DNA of 64,000 nucleotides from JB111 sp052093225 (GTDB taxonomy: Bacteria; Actinomycetota; Actinomycetes; Actinomycetales; Actinomycetaceae), in contig JBQDDG010000004.1 in the NCBI GenBank assembly GCA_052093225.1, positions 1 to 64,000 on the forward strand, in the 5' to 3' direction. Shown piece by piece: positions 26,992 through 36,012 of the stretch. How positions within the stretch are numbered: the stretch's first letter is position 1; each line of letters opens with the position of its first letter. Both the position numbers and the translations under genes were made by a program. The notes below the pieces were generated by a model, which was not told the DNA's origin, made no database searches, and saw only the letters and a program-made list of their open reading frames with translations.

Positions 26992-27320
26992 CCCACGAGT
27001 GAGGGGTGGGCGGGGCGGGGGCCGGCCACCCCCCCAACCAGCGGGACGAAACCCCCCCGGGGGGGGAAAAAACCCACCCACCGGGGACGGAACCCCCCCC
27101 CCGGGGGGGGGGGGGCGGGGGGGGGGNNNNNNNNNNCGCCGCCGGCCGCCCGCCCACCGGGGTGCACCCTCCCTGGGCCCCCCCCCCCGCCCCCCCGACC
27201 CCCGGTTGGGGGGGGGGGCCGGTCGGTGCCCCGCCCACCCCTCATTCCTGCGGAACTACTCCCCACTGGTGAGGAAAACACCCCTCACTCGTGGAACGAA
27301 CCCCTCACTCGTGGGTGGGG
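26992..27320. repeat. Poorly resolved tandem-repeat region with G/C homopolymers and 10 Ns
   Basis: Clear units of about 20 bp remain on the right: ACCCCTCACTCGTGGAACGA (~27280-27300) followed by a copy ending GTGGGTGGGG, and a diverged copy with CACTGGTGAGGAAAAC before them. On the left, CCCACGAGTGAGGGGTGGGC is the inverted form. In between (27028-27240) are runs of up to ten G or C and 27127-27136 are N. Fragments such as CCAGCGGGACGAAACCCC look like the same unit with errors. This looks like a tandem array that failed to assemble. No gene. Confidence 0.7.
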
Positions 27321-29819
27321 TCAGCGGCGGATGCCGAGGGTGTCCGCGTTGTCGCCGTTCCAGTCGCCGACGAAGACCTCGTCACCGGAACGGCCGTAGT
27401 CCTGCTCGATCTCCGCCCACGTCGAGGTCAGCGAGTTCGACACGAGGAAGGTGATGCCGCGACGCACCGTGAAGGTGTCGACCGCGTCGCCGTCCCAGTC
27501 ACCCACGTAGACCTCGTCCGACGCGCGACCGTAGTCGAGCTCGGAGTCGGCCCAGCCGGACTGGAGCGTGTTGGAGATGAAGTAGGTGTTGCCACGACGG
27601 ACGGTGAAGGTGTCGACGGCGTCGCCGTCGAAGTCGCCCACCAGCACGTCATCGCCGACCTGGCCGTAGGTCAGCTCCTCGTCGGCCCACCCGCTCTCGA
27701 GCGAGTTCGACACGAAGTAGGCGTTCCCACGACGGACCGCGAAGGAGTCGACGCCGTCACCGTCCCAGTCACCGACCAGCACGTCCTCGCCGGCCTGACC
27801 GTAGGTCAGCTCCACCGCGGCGTTCCCGCCGTAGAGGTCGTCGCTGAGGAAAAAGGCGTTGCCACGACGGACCGCGAGGGTGTCCGCGCCGTCGCCGTCC
27901 CAGTCACCCACCAGCACCTCGTCGCCCACGCGGCCGAACGAGAACTCGTGCTCCGCGTCCGCGTCCCAGCCATCGTTCAGGTAGAAACCACGACCCACGG
28001 TCGGCGGCGTCGGCTCACCCGGCTCAGGCTCGCCCGGCTCCTCGGTGGGGTCGCTGACCTGGAAGAACGTCGTGGTGCCGGACACCTCGTTGCCCACGAG
28101 GAGCAGCGGCGCGCCGTTCGGGGACTCCTCGGCGGTGACGAACGCGAGGCCCTCGGGACCGAGGTCGCCCGCCTGCGGGAGCGCCTCCTCGGTGTTGCCC
28201 GCCTCGTCCTCGTCCTCCATGGAGATCGAGAAGTCTCGGTTGTTGACGTAGGTGACGAACGTGGAGGCGGCCGGGTCGGTGATGTCGTAGACGGCCACGC
28301 CGCCCACGCGCTCGAACCCGATGAACGCGTACGTGCGGTCGCCGACCTCGCCAAGCACGAGACCCTCGGGCTCGGGGCCCTTGTCCTCGGAGCGGCCCTC
28401 GAGGTTGGACTCGGAGTGGTTGGAGTTGAAGAACTCGGGCGCAGCCTCGTGGGTGATCCGCTCGAAGTCCTCGCCGGAGTCGAAGACGAGCTCGCCGTCG
28501 GCGGAGAAGATCGAGAACGAGCGCGAGCCGAACGCGTAGAGCTCCTCGTACCGCCCGGTCTCCTCGTCGAAGCCCTCCTCGATGCTCACGTTGAGCCGCC
28601 CGAGCCCGTCGTCCCCGAGCAGGCCGGGGAACGCGTCGTCGGAGACCGGGCCGAGCCCGTCGTCCTCGAGGTCCGCCGCTCGGACCGACTCGACGTACTC
28701 GGCGTCGGTGTCCTCACCCCACTCGCGGGCGTCGCCCTCGTTGGCGGTGACGATGTAGTCCTGGTCGCCCACCGTGTACGCACCCACGGCGTCCGGCATC
28801 GGGATGCCGTAGAGGTTGTCGAACGTGCCGATGTCGAACGTCGGGGCGTCCTCGGGGTCGCGGTCCGAGGGGTCGATGCCGTGGCCGGCGACCGAGTGGT
28901 CGACGAAGCCGAGCGGGAGCAGCGCCGTGAGGGTCGCCGTCGGGATGTCGACGACGGCGATCGCGTTGGCCTCCTGGACCGAGACGTAGGCGGTGGTGCC
29001 GGCCGTCGAGACGAACTCCGGCTCGAGGTTCTGGGAGATGCGGCGCTCGGGCTGGTCGTTCGTGTTCGGGACCTGCGGGCCGAAGACGCGCACGCCCTCG
29101 GGCAGGGTCTCCGGCGCCTCGTCGTACTGGTGGAAGGTGACCGTCTCGACGTCGTCGGCCGTGGCCGCCGCGATCTCGCCGGGCAGGGCGACAACGGAGA
29201 TCGAGCCCTCCGGGTCCACATGGAAGTCGTCCGCCGGCTCGCCCTCGTTGGCGACGACGGCGTGGCCGCCGTCCTCGGAGACGGCCACGGAGTCGGGCAG
29301 GGGGCCGACCTGGACGGCACCGAGCGCGATCGGCTCGCCGCTGACGTCGACGAACATCAGCCAGCCGGCGTCGGTCTTCGTGGGGTTCTCGACCGCGACG
29401 ACGGCGAGCCCGTCCGCACGCACGGCGATCGAGTTGGCGATCGCGCCCTCGGGGATCGTGCCGCCGCCGTCGATCTCGACGCCGGCCGCGGCGATCTGGC
29501 CCTCCTCGGCCGGTGCGGTCGGGTCCGAGCTGTCGATGACCTGGACGACGCCGTCGTTCGCGTTGACGACGAACGTCCGCTGTGTCCCGGCGTGGAAGGC
29601 GACGATCTCGGAGGCGGACTCGTCGAAGACGCCCGACTCGAAGGTGCCGATCGCGTCCAGGGAGAGAGCGGCGTCGTCGGCGGACACGACGGGCGGCTCG
29701 GGGACGATCGCGGTGCGCGCCGGGGCGGCAGGGCCGGCGACGGCGGGGCCCGCGAGCGGGAGGAGGAGGGCGGTGCCGACCAGTGCGGCGCCGCAGGCGC
29801 GGAAGCGCTTGCCTGTCAT
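27321..29819 (-). CDS. Secreted choice-of-anchor I protein with five C-terminal FG-GAP-like repeats
   Basis: 832 residues. A signal peptide (~1-29, ending AVAG) is followed by a beta-propeller-like choice-of-anchor I domain (~45-590). That domain has PLPDSVAVSEDGGHAVVANEGEP, NLEPEFVSTAG, DYIVTANEGDAREW and SEDKGPEPEGLVLGEVGDRTYAFIG; I keep each quoted stretch short because the domain is long. A Pro/Glu linker follows. The last ~225 residues are five repeats of ~45 residues, each with a core like DEVLVGDWDGDGADT and ending VRRGN. The DxDxDG loop suggests calcium binding. The domain is often found in phosphate-related extracellular proteins; the upstream PHO-box-like repeats agree. The ATG at 29819 is certain from the signal peptide. 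Confidence 0.85.
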   Translation of the reverse strand: MTGKRFRACGAALVGTALLLPLAGPAVAGPAAPARTAIVPEPPVVSADDAALSLDAIGTFESGVFDESASEIVAFHAGTQRTFVVNANDGVVQVIDSSDPTAPAEEGQIAAAGVEIDGGGTIPEGAIANSIAVRADGLAVVAVENPTKTDAGWLMFVDVSGEPIALGAVQVGPLPDSVAVSEDGGHAVVANEGEPADDFHVDPEGSISVVALPGEIAAATADDVETVTFHQYDEAPETLPEGVRVFGPQVPNTNDQPERRISQNLEPEFVSTAGTTAYVSVQEANAIAVVDIPTATLTALLPLGFVDHSVAGHGIDPSDRDPEDAPTFDIGTFDNLYGIPMPDAVGAYTVGDQDYIVTANEGDAREWGEDTDAEYVESVRAADLEDDGLGPVSDDAFPGLLGDDGLGRLNVSIEEGFDEETGRYEELYAFGSRSFSIFSADGELVFDSGEDFERITHEAAPEFFNSNHSESNLEGRSEDKGPEPEGLVLGEVGDRTYAFIGFERVGGVAVYDITDPAASTFVTYVNNRDFSISMEDEDEAGNTEEALPQAGDLGPEGLAFVTAEESPNGAPLLLVGNEVSGTTTFFQVSDPTEEPGEPEPGEPTPPTVGRGFYLNDGWDADAEHEFSFGRVGDEVLVGDWDGDGADTLAVRRGNAFFLSDDLYGGNAAVELTYGQAGEDVLVGDWDGDGVDSFAVRRGNAYFVSNSLESGWADEELTYGQVGDDVLVGDFDGDAVDTFTVRRGNTYFISNTLQSGWADSELDYGRASDEVYVGDWDGDAVDTFTVRRGITFLVSNSLTSTWAEIEQDYGRSGDEVFVGDWNGDNADTLGIRR

Positions 29820-29862
29820 GGGGGAGCTCGTTTTCGTCGGTGGGGCAGGGGCATAAGCACGT

Positions 29863-29902
29863 TAGGAGCGGCACATGGACGCTCCATGACCCGCAGGTGA
29901 AC
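29863..29902 (-). promoter_or_regulatory. PHO-box-like direct repeats upstream of the choice-of-anchor I gene
   Basis: Read on the minus strand, four 7-bp units follow each other at an exact 11-bp period: GTTCACC, GGTCATG, GTCCATG, GCTCCTA. PhoP in Streptomyces binds 11-bp direct repeat units of the GTTCACC type. A possible -10 (TTATGC) follows at about 29851-29856. The first unit is perfect and the others degrade, so this is a candidate. Confidence 0.5.
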
Positions 29903-30070
29903 ATCTCGAGGGGCGGGACAGGGCGTCCATCGACCCGGTGGCCACTTCCGCCCCGGGCGGAACGGGCGGCAGGTGAGCCCCTGTCCGGTTGCGATGACCC
30001 CCCGATGGCGGAACAGTGGAATGCATGCCCGGCGCACGCCGGGCGCTCGACGACACGAGGAGGTGGCCCG

Positions 30071-30274
30071 ATGGGCCTCGGTGACAAGTTCGACGAGATG
30101 AAGGGCGCGGCCAAGGAGAAGATCGGCGACGTCACGGACGACCGCTCGACCGAGGTCAAGGGCGCGGCCGAGAAGCACGCCGCCCGGGCCAAGCAGGGTG
30201 CCGAGGAAGGCATGGAGAACCTCAAGCAGGGTGTTCAGGACCGGGTCGACGGCGACGGCGACCAGCGCGCCTGA
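30071..30274 (+). CDS. CsbD-family stress protein
   Basis: 67 residues, hydrophilic and helical. The start GLGDKFDEMKGAAKEKIGDV and the repeated EVKGAAEKHAARAKQG match CsbD, a general-stress protein of unknown mechanism. The ATG follows AGGAGG. Confidence 0.92.
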   Translation: MGLGDKFDEMKGAAKEKIGDVTDDRSTEVKGAAEKHAARAKQGAEEGMENLKQGVQDRVDGDGDQRA

Positions 30275-30293
30275 TCCACTCGTCAGCTCCTCC

Positions 30294-30325
30294 GTGAGCC
30301 CCCGGTTGAGTGGCCGGGGGTTCAC
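30294..30325 (+). terminator. Terminator after csbD-like gene
   Basis: 12-bp stem (30294-30305/30314-30325) with one G-T pair, 19 bp past the stop. Confidence 0.65.
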
Positions 30326-30357
30326 GTGCGTCCGGGCTCACGTGCGAGCGGGTCAGA

Positions 30358-30377
30358 TGCACCTGGAGTCAGGTGCA
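30358..30377. promoter_or_regulatory. Operator-like palindrome before a lipoprotein gene
   Basis: TGCACCTG and CAGGTGCA separated by 4 bp, a perfect 8-bp inverted repeat 88 bp before the lipoprotein ATG. No regulator is assigned. Confidence 0.4.
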
Positions 30378-30465
30378 CCCGGGGCAGACCTCCCCGCACG
30401 AAACCCCGCCGCGGCGCGCGATCGGGCGACACTGTCGCCGATCCCCCCAGCCGAGGAGCCCCCCG

Positions 30466-31266
30466 ATGCGTCGCACCGCCGCCGTCGTGTTCTCCGTCGC
30501 CCTGACGTGCCTCGGGCTCGCCGCGTGCGGGGAGGGCGACGACCGCCCCTCCGCCGAGGGCGGGACCGGGCAGACCTGGCAGGACCCTGTACCCGCCGGC
30601 ACCGGCGTGGAGATCGCGGGACTGGAGATCTTGGTCGACGAGACGGAGGTCGAGCACGGCGAGGAGGGCGCGGGCAAGTGCACCCGCGAGGAACCCGGGG
30701 AGGGCCAGGCGCACGTGAGCACCCGGGTGACCGCGACCCCGGCCGCTGGCGGGTCGCCCGGGTCGGACGACGTCGCCTCCGTGCTCGACTCGCTCGAGCT
30801 CCGGGTCCTCGGGTCCGACGGCGTGGCGCGCCGCACGGAGATGACGGGAGCGGCCACCTGGGCCGACCGGATCGCCGACGGCGACACGGCGGTGCTCCGG
30901 CTGACCGCCCGGGTCCCGGCCGGCACGGCGACCGGAGTCTGGCAGGCCCGGCCGGGCTTCGACGCGGACGACGACGTGCCCGGTCCCCGGTACCTGGCGT
31001 CCGACGCGGAGCGCACCGGCGTCGTGCTCACGGACCTGCCTCCCGGCGACGGCACCATCGGCCACGACCCGGGCGAGGCCGCGGGGGTGGACGAGGTGGC
31101 CGCCGCATCGAGCTGGGTCATCAGCGTGGGCTCGACGGACATCGAGGACCGGGCCGCGATCGAGGAGGCGACGGAGTCCGCGTGCGTCGCGCTCGACCCG
31201 GCCGACGTCGAGGGCTCGGTGTGGGTGGTCGAGGCCGGCAACGGCCGGTACTTCGCGGCGGCCTGA
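30466..31266 (+). CDS. Secreted lipoprotein of unknown function
   Basis: 266 residues. The signal peptide ends in the lipobox LAAC (Cys ~21), so it should be anchored to the outer face of the membrane. The mature part has two beta-rich segments. The C-terminal one (SWVISVGSTDIEDRAAIEE...SVWVVEAGNGRYFAA) echoes the C-terminal segment of the lipoprotein at 54797. A GAGGAG precedes the ATG at 30466. Confidence 0.75.
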   Translation: MRRTAAVVFSVALTCLGLAACGEGDDRPSAEGGTGQTWQDPVPAGTGVEIAGLEILVDETEVEHGEEGAGKCTREEPGEGQAHVSTRVTATPAAGGSPGSDDVASVLDSLELRVLGSDGVARRTEMTGAATWADRIADGDTAVLRLTARVPAGTATGVWQARPGFDADDDVPGPRYLASDAERTGVVLTDLPPGDGTIGHDPGEAAGVDEVAAASSWVISVGSTDIEDRAAIEEATESACVALDPADVEGSVWVVEAGNGRYFAAA

Positions 31267-31418
31267 CACCGCACGGGGTCTCGACCGGGCGACGGCCGGC
31301 TGGGAGGCTGGCAGTGCCCCTCAGGGCGAGGTGCCGTTCGATGTCGATCAGGGCGCTCCCCGTTCGACGGGACGGTAGGGGGACGCACCGGGCACCCCCG
31401 TGACGAGGGAGAGACACC

Positions 31419-31844
31419 ATGAAGTACATGCTGATCATGCGCAGCACCGACGCCGCGCTCGAGGCCTCCAAGGAGATCGACTTCGAGGAGATCTTCAACG
31501 CGATGGGCCGGTTCAACGAGTCGATGATGGCGGCGGGCGTCCTGCTCGCCGGCGAGGGACTGGCCGGTCCGGAGGAGGGTTTCGTCGTCGACTTCGACGG
31601 CGAGACCCCCATCGTCACGGACGGCCCCTACGGCGAGACGCACGAGCTGTTCAACGGCTTCTGGATCATCGAGGTCTCCGGCAAGGAGGAGGCGGCGCAG
31701 TGGGCGAGCCGTTGCCCGCTCGGCCCCGGCTCCAAGCTCGAGGTCCGCCGCGTGCACGAGGAGGCCGACTTCGCCGACCTCGAGGGCAACGAGTACCTCG
31801 AGAAGGAGAAGGGGTGGCGCGAGGACCTGGAGGCACGGGACTGA
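31419..31844 (+). CDS. YCII/DGPF-domain protein
   Basis: 141 residues. It begins MKYMLIMRST and carries the DGPF-type motif TDGPYGETHE near residue 67 and FWIIEVSGKEEAAQWASRCP, the YCII-related fold. Such proteins are regularly encoded beside ECF42-type sigma factors, as here (24 bp upstream). The role is unknown. Confidence 0.9.
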   Translation: MKYMLIMRSTDAALEASKEIDFEEIFNAMGRFNESMMAAGVLLAGEGLAGPEEGFVVDFDGETPIVTDGPYGETHELFNGFWIIEVSGKEEAAQWASRCPLGPGSKLEVRRVHEEADFADLEGNEYLEKEKGWREDLEARD

Positions 31845-31867
31845 GCGCCCCGGGCGGGGGGGACCGG

Positions 31868-33121
31868 ATGATCTCCGACGACGCCGGTCCACCGGGCGCC
31901 GACGTGCGCCGCACCGTCGAGGCGGTGTGGCGCATCGAGGGCGCCCGCGTCGTCGCCACGCTCGCGCGGGTGACCGGCGACGTGTCCTTCGCGGAGGACC
32001 TCACGCAGGAGGCCCTCGCCGACGCGCTCGTGCAGTGGCCGGTCTCGGGCGTCCCACGCAACGCGGGCGCCTGGCTCACGGCCGTCGCCAAGCGGAAGGC
32101 GATCGACGCGTGGCGGCGCCGGGAGCGTCTCGACGAGCGCTACCGGGCGATGGCGCACGACCTGTCCGAGGTGGACGAGGAGGAGTGGGAACCGATCCCC
32201 GACGACGTCCTGCGACTCGTGTTCACCGCCTGCCACCCGGTCCTCTCGCGCGAGGCGCAGGTCGCGCTCACGCTGCGGGTCGTCGCCGGCCTCGGCACCG
32301 AGGAGATCGGTCGGCTGCTGCTCGCCCCTGTGCCCACGGTGCAGCAGCGGATCGTGCGGGCGAAGAGGACGCTGTCCGCCGCACGTGTGCCGTTCGAGGC
32401 GCCGGGGCCGGAGCAGTGGCGCGAGCGGCTCGGAGCGGTGCTCGGCGTCGTCCATCTCCTCTTCACCGAGGGGTACGCCCCCACCGCCGGCGAGCGCATC
32501 GTGCGGCCGGATCTCGCGCTCGAGGCGCTGCGGCTCGGCCGCGTCCTCGCCGCGCTGATGCCGCGCGAGCCGGAGGTGCACGGCCTGCTCGCGCTCATGG
32601 AGCTGCAGGCCTCCCGGTTCGCCGCACGCACTGCCGACGACGGGAGCCCGGTGCTGCTCGCCGACCAGGACCGTTCACGCTGGGACCGGGGGCGGATCCT
32701 GCGCGGCCGGATGGTGCTCGCGCGGGCGGACGAGGTGGGCCGGGGCCGCGGCGCCTACGGGCTGCAGGCGGCCATCGCGGAGTGCCACGCGACGGCCCGG
32801 CGGTTCGAGGACACCGACTGGGACCGGATCGTCGTGCTCTACGAGGCGCTCGGCCGGCTGGCACCGAGCCCCGTCGTCGAGCTCAACCGTGCGGTCGCCG
32901 TCGCCATGGCCACCGGACCGGCCGAGGCGCTGGTCCTCGTGGACCGGCTGGCGGACGCGAAGGGCCTGCGCGGCTCCCACCTCCTGCCGAGCGTGCGCGG
33001 AGAGCTGCTCGCCCGGCTCGGCCGGGCCGACGAGGCCCGCTCGGAGCTGCTCACCGCGGCCGGGCTCGCACGCAACGAGCCGCAGGCGGACGTGCTGCGG
33101 GCGAAGGCGGCGGCGCTGTGA
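31868..33121 (+). CDS. ECF42-type RNA polymerase sigma factor with C-terminal extension
   Basis: 417 residues. Sigma region 2 (SFAEDLTQEALADALVQWP, KRKAIDAWRRRERLDE) and region 4 (LTLRVVAGLGTEEIGRLLL...QQRIVRAKRTL) are in the first 180 residues. The remaining ~235 form the DUF6596/TPR-like extension (LHLLFTEGYAPT-type motif, here HLLFTEGYAPTAGE), which in this group replaces an anti-sigma factor. Paired with the DGPF gene. Confidence 0.93.
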   Translation: MISDDAGPPGADVRRTVEAVWRIEGARVVATLARVTGDVSFAEDLTQEALADALVQWPVSGVPRNAGAWLTAVAKRKAIDAWRRRERLDERYRAMAHDLSEVDEEEWEPIPDDVLRLVFTACHPVLSREAQVALTLRVVAGLGTEEIGRLLLAPVPTVQQRIVRAKRTLSAARVPFEAPGPEQWRERLGAVLGVVHLLFTEGYAPTAGERIVRPDLALEALRLGRVLAALMPREPEVHGLLALMELQASRFAARTADDGSPVLLADQDRSRWDRGRILRGRMVLARADEVGRGRGAYGLQAAIAECHATARRFEDTDWDRIVVLYEALGRLAPSPVVELNRAVAVAMATGPAEALVLVDRLADAKGLRGSHLLPSVRGELLARLGRADEARSELLTAAGLARNEPQADVLRAKAAAL

Positions 33122-33139
33122 GGAACGGGCCCCCGTCGC

Positions 33140-34279
33140 TCAGTAGCGCAGGATCGCGGCGATCGGCGCGCCGTCGGGCAGCGTCTCGAGCACGCGCACC
33201 TCGCCGCCGTTGCGCAGGGTTGCGCGGGCGGCGGCCCCCACGCGCCCGTAGACGTCGTCCTGCTCGGGCCTCGACGAGGCGACGGTCGGTCCGCCCGGAC
33301 CTCCGGGCTGCTCGGTCTCGGCCGTCATGAGCAGTGTGTCCACGCGCCCCTCGTGCGCCGCCCGGAACGACTCCTCGACGCCGAACGCGGCACCTCCACG
33401 CGCCCACTGCTCGTGGAACCTGTCGAGCAGACGCGCGTTCTCCGAGGTGAGCCGCTCCTCGACGAGCGCCCAGGCCTGCGAGCGGAGCGCGTCCAGGCCC
33501 AGGTCGTCGGGGTTGCGCTCGATCGCCGCGTCGACCAGGTGGGGGTAGGAGCTGACGTCGCGGTACATGCTCACCCACTCCGGCAGACCGGCAAGGATGA
33601 GCGGGATCGTGCGCCCGGCGAGGTAGTCCTCGACGCCCCGGGCCACCTCGCGGAGGTACTCGACCATGTCGCCCTGGTGGACGTTGTCCAGGGCGCTCGC
33701 GCCGTAGTAGACGGCCCCGCCGCCCGGCGCTCCGGACGCGTTGGGGCGCGGCACCTTGTCGGACTGCGGCCCCTCCTTGTCATAGACGTCGCTGAACGCG
33801 CCCGGGACCGACGCCAGCTCGAGCTCGACGATCCGGTCGCGCCCGCCGCGCAGCACGCGCACGTTCTTCTGGCTGAGCGCGAGCAGCGCGTAGTTGCGGT
33901 CCGTGAGGAGCGGGAGCAGCGGGGTGAGCACGAACTCGGGGCCCACCGTCGCGTGCTCGGGAAGGTCGAGCGGCACGCGGTAGGTCGCCTGCCAGCCCGG
34001 TCGCAGGTACATGGCGAGGCCGTCGGCCATGTGGCTCCACGCCACCGTGTCCCCGTGCAGGTCCCAGGCCGGGGCGAGCAGCTCCTCGATCTCGCGGGGG
34101 GCGAGCCCCTCCTGCGCCAACGAGTCCTGCACCGACTGCAGCAGCTTCTTCCAGCGGAGCCGGTCCGTGTCGTTCTCCCGCGGCCCGCTCACCCGGTGTG
34201 TGGGGACGTACAGGGACACCCGCGTCCCTCCGCCGTCACCCACCAGCTCGTCGAACTCGGCCCTGGTCATGAGGTCCAT
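33140..34279 (-). CDS. baeRF3-type (bacterial archaeo-eukaryotic release factor-like) protein
   Basis: 379 residues. It starts at an ATG with GGAGG six bases upstream. The pattern VSLYVPTHRVSGPRENDTDRLRWKKLL, DGLAMYLRPG, NYALLALSQKNVRVLRG and PLILAGLPEWVSMYRDVSSYP fits the baeRF family, related to eRF1/Dom34 domains and thought to act on ribosomes or RNA. No catalytic GGQ-like motif is seen. Convergent with the sigma factor gene. Confidence 0.8.
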   Translation of the reverse strand: MDLMTRAEFDELVGDGGGTRVSLYVPTHRVSGPRENDTDRLRWKKLLQSVQDSLAQEGLAPREIEELLAPAWDLHGDTVAWSHMADGLAMYLRPGWQATYRVPLDLPEHATVGPEFVLTPLLPLLTDRNYALLALSQKNVRVLRGGRDRIVELELASVPGAFSDVYDKEGPQSDKVPRPNASGAPGGGAVYYGASALDNVHQGDMVEYLREVARGVEDYLAGRTIPLILAGLPEWVSMYRDVSSYPHLVDAAIERNPDDLGLDALRSQAWALVEERLTSENARLLDRFHEQWARGGAAFGVEESFRAAHEGRVDTLLMTAETEQPGGPGGPTVASSRPEQDDVYGRVGAAARATLRNGGEVRVLETLPDGAPIAAILRY

Positions 34280-34510
34280 TCGATCCTCCGTCACGTCGGT
34301 GACGGTCCACGCTATCGGTCGCGCCCGTTCGGGGCATCCACGAATGCGTTCCTCTGCCGGACCCGTCGAGTGGGCGCGACAGTGCCAACGGTCGGCGCGC
34401 TGCGCGCACTCTCGCGCCCATTCGCGGCACCACGTCGGAATGACCGCAGGGCCGGGGCGCCCACGAGGTCCCGAACTACCGCGCCCGGCCCGCACCCTGT
34501 CGCACGAAAA

Positions 34511-34546
34511 AACGGCTGAACCCCCGACACCGGGGGTTCAGCCGTT
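34511..34546 (-). terminator. Terminator after tRNA-Ser(CGA)
   Basis: Perfect 16-bp stem with a 4-nt loop; on the minus strand it is followed by TTTTTC. Confidence 0.9.
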
Positions 34547-34571
34547 CACGATGTCCTGAGACATCACATGG

Positions 34572-34657
34572 CGGTAGCGGTGGGATTTGAACCCACGGTG
34601 GCTATTAACCACACAGCATTTCGAGTGCTGCACCTTCGGCCGCTCGGACACGCTACC
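34572..34657 (-). tRNA. tRNA-Ser (anticodon CGA)
   Basis: Acceptor GGTAGCG/CGCTACC, anticodon stem-loop GCACTCGAAATGC giving CGA, long variable arm, T-arm GGGTTCAAATCCC. Confidence 0.95.
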
Positions 34658-34771
34658 TCGGCGCACCACTGTACCTGCGCGCTCCCCGCCCTCCGTACGG
34701 CGGCGACGCGAGACGTGTCACGCTCACGCGTGGCACACGCGCTCGTCACCTCTCCCCCATACCCTGACCAG

Positions 34772-35794
34772 GTGAGCCAGCCACCGTCGTCGAACGGGAG
34801 CGGTCACACCCTCGAGGACTTCTTCCCGGGAGTGGGGCGCTCCGACGGCGACGCGCGCCGACGCGCACCCCGGCTCCGGCTCATCCCGCCGCCGCCGCCT
34901 CCCCCGGCCGGTTCCCTGCCGCCGGAGCCCACGGACATCGACGCCGCCGTCGCACCGCTCGCCGACGTCCTCGACGGCCGCCGCTTCCTCACGATCACGG
35001 GCGCGGGCATCTCCACCGATTCCGGCATCCCGGACTACCGCTCCCCCGGCTCGCAGGTCCGCCGCCCGATCACGTTCCAGCAGTTCCTCACCTCGCCGGC
35101 GCACCGCGCGCACTACTGGGCGCGCAACCACCTGGGCTGGCGGTACATGGCCGCCCGTCGCCCGAACCTCGGCCACCACACCCTCGCCACCATGGAGAAC
35201 GAGAGGTTCGGGACCGGCGTCGTCACGCAGAACATCGACCTGCTGCACGCGCGCGCCGGCCAGCCCACCCTCGTCCACCTGCACGGACGCTACGACCGCG
35301 TGCGGTGCCTCAGCTGCGGCCGCACCGTGCCGCGCGCCGAGCAGGACGACCGCCTCACCGCCGCGAACCCGGGCTGGCGCGAGCGCCTCCTGCAGCTGCG
35401 CGACGTCGAGGTCGCCCCCGACGCCGACGCCGTCCTCGGCGACACCGACGACTTCCACGTGGTCGACTGCGACGTCTGCGGCGGGATCCTCGCCCCGGAC
35501 GTCGTGTTCTTCGGCGGCAGCGCGGACCCCGACCGGGCGCGCCTGGCGGCGGAGCTCACCGAGGCCTCGGCGGCGGTCCTTGTGGCCGGCTCGACCCTCT
35601 CCGTCCACGGGGTCCGGCGACTGGTGCGGCGGGCGGTCCGACGCGGGCACCCGGTCGTCATCGTCAACCGCGGTCCGACCCGCTCCGACGACGACGCGGC
35701 AGCCACGCTGTCCGCCTCCACCACGCGGGCGCTGCCCGCGCTCCTGCGCGCCCTGCGCGAGCGCCGCGACTCCCGCCCCGCCTGGCAGCGCTGA
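34772..35794 (+). CDS. Sir2-family NAD-dependent protein deacetylase
   Basis: 340 residues. A disordered Pro-rich N-terminus of ~45 residues precedes the sirtuin core: GAGISTDSGIPDYRSPGS near 75, TQNIDLLHARAG near 150, active-site His in LVHLHGRYDRV, and zinc cysteines CLSC and CDVC. It removes acyl groups from lysines using NAD+. The GTG at 34772 is favoured because upstream sequence in frame is the antisense tRNA. Confidence 0.93.
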   Translation: MSQPPSSNGSGHTLEDFFPGVGRSDGDARRRAPRLRLIPPPPPPPAGSLPPEPTDIDAAVAPLADVLDGRRFLTITGAGISTDSGIPDYRSPGSQVRRPITFQQFLTSPAHRAHYWARNHLGWRYMAARRPNLGHHTLATMENERFGTGVVTQNIDLLHARAGQPTLVHLHGRYDRVRCLSCGRTVPRAEQDDRLTAANPGWRERLLQLRDVEVAPDADAVLGDTDDFHVVDCDVCGGILAPDVVFFGGSADPDRARLAAELTEASAAVLVAGSTLSVHGVRRLVRRAVRRGHPVVIVNRGPTRSDDDAAATLSASTTRALPALLRALRERRDSRPAWQR

Positions 35795-35816
35795 CCCCTC
35801 GCCACTTCCCGTCGCG

Positions 35817-35938
35817 AGTGCCGTTGGGATCCACCGAGATTGCGGTGGGGGCTCGTCGAGATTGCGGCTGGGGCTCACCGAAGCTGCGGCTGGGGCTCAC
35901 CGAGATTGCGGTTGGGCACCACCGAGAGTGCCGTCGGA
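35817..35938. repeat. 22-bp tandem repeat, five and a half copies
   Basis: From 35817 the sequence repeats every 22 bp: a unit like ATTGCGGCTGGGGCTCACCG plus AG (one unit spans 35905-35926, the first 35817-35838). Copies differ at a few bases. An inverted piece, AACCGCAATCTCGACGAAC, lies at about 35990-36008. The array fills the convergent gap between the sirtuin gene and tadA. Confidence 0.85.
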
Positions 35939-36012
35939 CTCTGGACCCGATCCCCGCCGCGCCGTCCACCGCCCGCCCCCGGACGACGAACCGCAATCTC
36001 GACGAACACGCG

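Noticed and set aside
26992..27320. A coding region (open frames of Pro/Gly/Arg)
   Set aside because: Composition comes from G and C homopolymers and Ns in a failed repeat assembly.
35817..35938. CRISPR array
   Set aside because: The 22-bp units are directly adjacent with no spacers and no cas genes are present.
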